NCBI GenBank assembly: GCA_965203685.1
Contig: OZ241908.1
Location: 806,001 to 870,000, forward strand
Length of the DNA stretch: 64,000 nt
Direction: 5' to 3'
Source of the DNA: VXYL01 sp965203685
GTDB taxonomy: Bacteria; Pseudomonadota; Gammaproteobacteria; Pseudomonadales; Azotimanducaceae
Positions 60,117 through 64,000 of this stretch are shown one piece after another. The notes beneath the pieces were generated by a model. It was not told the origin of the DNA. It did no database searches and saw only the letters and a list, made by a program, of their open reading frames with translations. Both the position numbers and the translations under genes were made by a program. The number at the start of each line of letters is the position of its first letter. The first letter of the stretch is position 1.

Positions 60117-61030
60117 AGGGCTACATCGTCCGTAGGCTCCTGCAGGGGGTCGTCGCCATCGTTGGCGCGCTATTGATCGTCTTCGTCGCACAGCGTCTAT
60201 CCGGCGACCCCGTGGCGCTGATGCTGCCCATGGATGCGACGGAGGAGGACTTCGCCGCGATGCGCAAAGCGCTCGGTCTCGACCGGCCGCTGCCGGTGCA
60301 GTTCGTGGTGTTCATCGCGAACGCCGTGCAAGGCGACTTCGGGGATTCGTACCAGTGGCAGGCGCCGGCGATGGCGCTGCTCCTGGAACGGCTTCCCGCG
60401 ACCCTCGAACTGGCGCTCGCCGGCCTCGTGTTCGCTTTGCTGCTGGCTGTACCGCTCGGCGTCATCTCCGCCGTGCACCGGGGAGGCGTCGTGGACCGCG
60501 TCGCGAAACTTTTCGCCATGCTCGGCCAGGCGGTACCGGGCTTCTGGATCGGCCTGCTCTTGATCCTGTTCATCGCCGTGGAACTTCAGTGGCTTCCCGC
60601 ATTCGGTCGGGGTGGGCTTGCAAACCTCGTGCTGCCGGCGATTGCACTCGGTTGGTATCCCGTGGCCGCGATGACCCGCACGTTGCGCTCGTCAATGCTC
60701 GACATCCTCGATTCGGACTACGTGCGCATGGAACGCGCCATCGGCCTGCCGGAGCGCTGGATCATCTGGCGCTTCGCGCTGCGCAATGCGTTCGTGCCGC
60801 TGGTGACCATGATCGGCGTCTACTTCGCCAACATGCTGGGCGGCGCGTTCGTCATCGAGGTCGTGTTCGCCTGGCCCGGCATCGGCCGGGCCGTGGTCGA
60901 CGCGGTCTTCGCCCGGGATTTCCCGGTCGTGCAGGCGGGCGTCGTGCTGGCGGCGGTGGTCTTCGTGGTGGTGAACCTGATCGTCGATTTGTCCTACGGC
61001 TTCATCGACCCGCGGATCCGGCATGGCTGA
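60113..61030 (+). CDS. ABC transporter permease, DppB type
   Basis: 305-aa inner-membrane permease with six predicted helices. The first is GVVAIVGALLIVFVAQRLSG, and the binding-protein-dependent permease EAA-like loop is DSDYVRMERAIGLPERWIIW. FVIEVVFAWPGIGRAVVDAV is the typical end of DppB/OppB proteins. The TTG at 60113 overlaps the binding-protein stop. It pairs with the DppC-type protein encoded next to form the translocation channel. Confidence 0.9.
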   Translation: MKGYIVRRLLQGVVAIVGALLIVFVAQRLSGDPVALMLPMDATEEDFAAMRKALGLDRPLPVQFVVFIANAVQGDFGDSYQWQAPAMALLLERLPATLELALAGLVFALLLAVPLGVISAVHRGGVVDRVAKLFAMLGQAVPGFWIGLLLILFIAVELQWLPAFGRGGLANLVLPAIALGWYPVAAMTRTLRSSMLDILDSDYVRMERAIGLPERWIIWRFALRNAFVPLVTMIGVYFANMLGGAFVIEVVFAWPGIGRAVVDAVFARDFPVVQAGVVLAAVVFVVVNLIVDLSYGFIDPRIRHG

Positions 61031-61901
61031 GGTGGTCCTGCCGAGACCCTTGCTCGGTCGTCTGCTGCGCGCGCGGGAGGGCGGGTTCCCGTACATCGCC
61101 GCGACCGTGCTCGCGCTGGTGCTGGTGTGTGCGCTCCTCGGCCCCTGGATTTCGCCCCACGACGCCGGTCGCATTGCGCTCAGCGAGGCGATGACGCCGC
61201 CGGCTTGGCTCGAGGGCGGGAGCATGAGCCACGTCCTGGGGACGGACAACCTGGGCCGCGACATCCTGAGCCGCATCATTGCCGGCGCCCGCGTTTCCGC
61301 CAACGTCGCGCTCTACGCGATCGTGCTGTCGGGTTTCATCGGCGCGGTTCTCGGCATGGCCGCTGGCTATTTCGGCGGCGTCGTGGATGCGGTGATCTCG
61401 CGGTTGATCGACGTGCAGATGTCGGTCCCGTCGATTCCGCTCGCGATGCTGTTTGCCGCCGTGCTGCCGCCGGGCGAGGCGATGGTGATCTTCATCATCG
61501 TCTTAAGCTATTGGACGTGGTATGCGCGGCTGGTGCGCGGCGAGGTGCTGAGCCTGCGCGAGCGGGACTTCGTCAAGCTCGCGAAGGTCGCCGGCGTCGG
61601 CACGCTGACGGTGTTCTACCGGCACTTGGCGCCGAACCTGCTGAATATGCTGCTGGTGCTCGCCACGCTGCAGTTCGGCAGCGTCATCGTCTTCGAAGCC
61701 GGCTTGAGCTTCCTCGGGCTCGGTATCCAGCCGCCGAACGTGTCGTGGGGCGGCATGCTTGCCGATGGACGCAACTTCATCGAAGTGGCTTGGTGGCTGA
61801 TCACCATGCCGGGACTCGCAATCATGGCGGCGTGCCTCGCATCGAATCTGCTCGGCGACTGGCTGCGCGACACGTTCGACCCGGTCAGGCGGCAACTGTG
61901 A
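61023..61901 (+). CDS. ABC transporter permease, DppC type
   Basis: 292-aa permease. An OppC-type N-terminus and the first helix FPYIAATVLALVLVCALLGP are followed by HVLGTDNLGRDILSRIIAGA, the classic DppC motif. The EAA loop is LRERDFVKLAKVAGVGTLTV, and SFLGLGIQPPNVSWGGMLAD lies near the end. The ATG lies eight bases inside the upstream permease gene. Second channel subunit of the peptide transporter. Confidence 0.92.
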   Translation: MAEVVLPRPLLGRLLRAREGGFPYIAATVLALVLVCALLGPWISPHDAGRIALSEAMTPPAWLEGGSMSHVLGTDNLGRDILSRIIAGARVSANVALYAIVLSGFIGAVLGMAAGYFGGVVDAVISRLIDVQMSVPSIPLAMLFAAVLPPGEAMVIFIIVLSYWTWYARLVRGEVLSLRERDFVKLAKVAGVGTLTVFYRHLAPNLLNMLLVLATLQFGSVIVFEAGLSFLGLGIQPPNVSWGGMLADGRNFIEVAWWLITMPGLAIMAACLASNLLGDWLRDTFDPVRRQL

Positions 61902-62872
61902 GTGCGGCCACGCTGCTCAAGGTCCGCGACCTCAAGACCCACCTGTTCCTGAAGCGGGGCGTCTTGAAGGCGGTTGACGGCGTCAGTTTCGACCTCGCGG
62001 CGCGCGAGACCCTTGGTCTGATCGGCGAATCCGGCAGCGGCAAGACCATGACGGGCCTGTCGCTCCTCGGCCTGCCGCCGAAACCAGCCGGTCGGATCGT
62101 GCACGGCTCGGTGAAGCTCGATGGTCGCGAACTGGTCGGCTTGGACGAGGACGTGCTGGTCGACGAGGTGCGCGGCCGGCAGATCGCCATGATCTCCCAG
62201 GATCCCATGACGTCGCTCAACCCGGTGTTCACGGTCGGTGCGCAGGTGGCGGCGCCGATCCGTGCCCACGGCTTGGCGGAGGCGTCCGCGGCCCTCGGCA
62301 TGGCCGTCGACGAGTTGGACCGCGTGCGCGTACCGTCGGCCCGGGAACGGGCGCGCGACTATCCCCACCAGTTCAGTGGCGGCATGCGGCAGCGGGTCGT
62401 GGCCGCGATGGCCATCGCGTGCCGTCCGCGGCTGTTGATCGCGGACGAACCGACCAGCGCTCTCGACGTGACGATCCAGGTGCAGTTCATGGACCTGATC
62501 GAGCGGCTGCAGGCCGAAACCGATGCGGCGTTGCTGTTCATCACCCACGATCTGGGCGTGGCGGCAAGCCTCTGCCATCGCATCGCGGTGATGTATGCAG
62601 GAAGGATCGTGGAGTTGGCGGACGCGACCCAACTGTACGCCGCGCCGAAACATCCATACTCGCAGGGTCTGCTGGCGTCCGTGCCGAAGCTCGGTCAGCG
62701 CGGCCAGCGGTTGACCGCCATTCCGGGCAACCCGCCCAATCCACTCGACCTGCTGTCGGGCTGTCCCTTCCACCCCCGCTGCCCCCATGCGACCGAACAG
62801 TGCCGGCGCGAGGCGCCGCCGACCGTGACCGCCGACGGTGGCAGCGAGGTCGCTTGTTGGCTGCACGCATGA
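61898..62872 (+). CDS. ABC transporter ATPase, DppD type
   Basis: 324-aa ATPase. Walker A is GESGSGKT near residue 48, the Q-loop ISQDPMTSLNPVF, signature FSGGMRQRVVAAMAIA, Walker B LLIADEPTSALD and the H-loop ITHDLG. The C-terminal oligopeptide domain has GCPFHPRCPHATEQCRR, with the Cys pattern found in DppD/OppD. The GTG start overlaps the permease stop. It energises transport together with the next gene. Confidence 0.93.
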   Translation: MSAATLLKVRDLKTHLFLKRGVLKAVDGVSFDLAARETLGLIGESGSGKTMTGLSLLGLPPKPAGRIVHGSVKLDGRELVGLDEDVLVDEVRGRQIAMISQDPMTSLNPVFTVGAQVAAPIRAHGLAEASAALGMAVDELDRVRVPSARERARDYPHQFSGGMRQRVVAAMAIACRPRLLIADEPTSALDVTIQVQFMDLIERLQAETDAALLFITHDLGVAASLCHRIAVMYAGRIVELADATQLYAAPKHPYSQGLLASVPKLGQRGQRLTAIPGNPPNPLDLLSGCPFHPRCPHATEQCRREAPPTVTADGGSEVACWLHA

Positions 62873-63810
62873 CGCCGCTTCTGAGCCTGGAGGACGCGGC
62901 GTGCCACTTCCGCACGCGCGGTGGAACGCTGAAGGCGGTGGACGGCGTCACCTTGACGATCGCGCGTGGCGAGACCTTCGCGCTGGTGGGCGAATCGGGC
63001 TGTGGCAAGAGCACGCTCGCGACCTTGATTCTGAAGCTCAACCCCTTGAGTGGTGGTCGCATCACGTTCGGTGGCGAGGACGTGGGCGGGCTTCGCGGCC
63101 GGGCTGCCAAACGTTACCGGTCGCGGGTCCAGGCCGTGTTCCAGGATCCGTACAGCTCGCTCAACCCGCGCCTCAAGGTCAGGACCATCCTGGCCGAGCC
63201 GCTGCTCGCGCACGGTGCCCCCCGTCGCGAAGTGGCCGCCAAGGTCAGCCGCGCGTTGTCGCTCGTGGGCTTGGCACCGAATGCCGCGGGCCTCTATCCG
63301 CACGAGTTCTCGGGCGGGCAGCGCCAGCGGATCGCTATCGCGAGGGCGCTGATCCTGGAGCCGGACCTCGTTGTCCTGGACGAGCCGATCTCGGCCCTGG
63401 ACGTGTCCATTCGCGCGCAGATCTTGAACCTGCTCCAGGATTTGCAGGCGGAACTCGGCCTCACCTACCTCCTGATTGCCCACGACCTAGCGTTGGTCGA
63501 GCACGTGGCGGATCGCGTGGCGGTGATGTACTTGGGCCAGATCGTCGAGACCGGCGACAAGGTCGAGATCTTCGACAATCCGCGCCACCCGTATACACAG
63601 GCCCTGCTGGCCGCGGTTCCGCGGCCCGACCCAAAGGCTGCGCGCGCCTCGGGCCAGGTCCATGGCGAGATCGCAAGCCCCTTGGCGCCGCCGTCGGGGT
63701 GTCGATTTCACCCGCGCTGCCCGCATGTCATGGACGTCTGCCGAACGTCGGTGCCGCGTTTCGTCAAGGCCGGTGAGCACGCGGCGAGTTGCCACCTGTT
63801 GGCATCGTAG
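62869..63810 (+). CDS. ABC transporter ATPase, DppF type
   Basis: 313-aa ATPase, last gene of the operon. Walker A is GESGCGKST near 40, Q-loop VFQDPYSSLNPRL, signature FSGGQRQRIAIARAL, Walker B LVVLDEPISALD, H-loop IAHDLALVEHVADRVAVMYL. The C-terminal GCRFHPRCPHVMDVC is the OppF/DppF extension. Its ATG overlaps the DppD stop by four bases. With four coupled genes upstream it completes the transporter. Confidence 0.93.
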   Translation: MTPLLSLEDAACHFRTRGGTLKAVDGVTLTIARGETFALVGESGCGKSTLATLILKLNPLSGGRITFGGEDVGGLRGRAAKRYRSRVQAVFQDPYSSLNPRLKVRTILAEPLLAHGAPRREVAAKVSRALSLVGLAPNAAGLYPHEFSGGQRQRIAIARALILEPDLVVLDEPISALDVSIRAQILNLLQDLQAELGLTYLLIAHDLALVEHVADRVAVMYLGQIVETGDKVEIFDNPRHPYTQALLAAVPRPDPKAARASGQVHGEIASPLAPPSGCRFHPRCPHVMDVCRTSVPRFVKAGEHAASCHLLAS

Positions 63811-64000
63811 CCACATGACGGTACGCGGACGTCCACGTCCGCATCCTGCTTGCCCGAGCCAGACCGCTCTCAACGCCTTGATCTAGGGCCACGTCGTCTC
63901 AGTCGTCGTTCCATAGGCATACTTGTGGCGTCGTTACTCAGTCCGGCTTCGGGAATGCTCAACTTGCGCAGACAGGCATGACGGTGCCGCAAGGGGACGA
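63811..64000. other. Terminal intergenic stretch with one palindrome
   Basis: No convincing gene is seen after the DppF stop. GCGGACGT-CC-ACGTCCGC (63825-63842) is an 8-bp-arm palindrome 15 bases after the stop codon and may end the transporter transcript; it is not followed by a T-run. It contains the 15-mer also present at 57714-57728. The rest shows no open frame or RNA gene I can support. Confidence 0.5.

Noticed and set aside
1..64000. tRNA and rRNA genes
   Set aside because: Scanning for T-arm-like GGTTCGAATCC patterns and rRNA-like stretches gave nothing convincing; no RNA gene can be supported.

Overview
The window is a dense, high-GC (clearly above 60 %) bacterial chromosome segment. 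Genes lie on both strands with short gaps, many GTG and TTG starts, and many 1-8 nt stop/start overlaps. The gene set (MltF-like lytic transglycosylase, mtnA, Ogt/AlkA, ECF sigma/anti-sigma pair, Tat-exported DUF1552 protein, PQQ dehydrogenases, luciferase-like monooxygenases, several phytanoyl-CoA/TauD dioxygenases and acyl-CoA enzymes) points to an aerobic, heterotrophic, Gram-negative proteobacterium. An uncultivated marine or host-associated gammaproteobacterium is my best guess; no rRNA or tRNA gene is visible to confirm it.

Layout. 1-2.05 kb: the start of an ABC-2-permease-like membrane protein that runs off the left edge. 2.2-9.2 kb: two luciferase-like monooxygenases with a glyoxalase-fold protein, a small lytic transglycosylase, galM, a very-long-chain acyl-CoA synthetase and a metallo-hydrolase. 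9.2-14.2 kb: an accessory stretch with a broken DUF4143 ATPase beside a perfect 20-bp inverted repeat, REP-like palindromes, a Rieske protein, a PhyH oxygenase, an AbrB-type antitoxin and a decayed PIN toxin. 14.2-19.7 kb: an aldo/keto reductase, a D-aminoacylase-like amidohydrolase, an intact DUF4143 ATPase and an ATP-dependent DNA ligase. 19.7-26.3 kb: a four-gene export operon (PQQ sugar-dehydrogenase-like protein, tri-heme DUF1592-type cytochrome, Tat-exported DUF1552 protein, ankyrin protein). 26.4-31.3 kb: a tandem-domain CoA transferase, a lipoprotein and a lytic transglycosylase with two solute-binding domains. 31.3-41.7 kb: REP-like repeats, an AlbA-type ATPase, a second D-aminoacylase-like enzyme, a decarboxylating-dehydrogenase-family gene, hydrolase, acyltransferase, Suc/Fer protein, crotonase, an orphan AAA ATPase and an ACMSD-type amidohydrolase. 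41.8-45.5 kb: a TauD-family dioxygenase whose C-terminus is made of translated REP-like repeats, two exported proteins, and alkA-ogt. 45.5-49.5 kb: a sigma/anti-sigma/periplasmic-sensor operon with an EF-hand protein, mtnA and a PhyH protein. 49.6-54.6 kb: two membrane proteins, xthA, a frameshifted Fic gene, an unknown His-rich 516-aa protein and a NYN-domain protein. 54.7-57.6 kb: a PQQ alcohol dehydrogenase with the Asp-Tyr-Asp lanthanide signature, coupled to a periplasmic binding protein and a c-type cytochrome with a CX3CH motif, a xoxFJG-like set. 57.7-63.8 kb: a VOC protein, a DUF427 protein and a complete five-gene dipeptide/oligopeptide ABC transporter.

Taken together the region looks like a catabolic and periplasmic-oxidation neighbourhood: quinoprotein dehydrogenases and cytochromes outside the membrane, peptide uptake, D-amino-acid amidohydrolases and acyl-CoA processing inside. 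It is sprinkled with mobile palindromic repeats and decayed toxin/ATPase genes. The least explained parts are the DUF1592/DUF1552/ankyrin operon, the lipoprotein-type xoxFJG-like cluster with its odd heme motif, and the repeat family that has become coding sequence.
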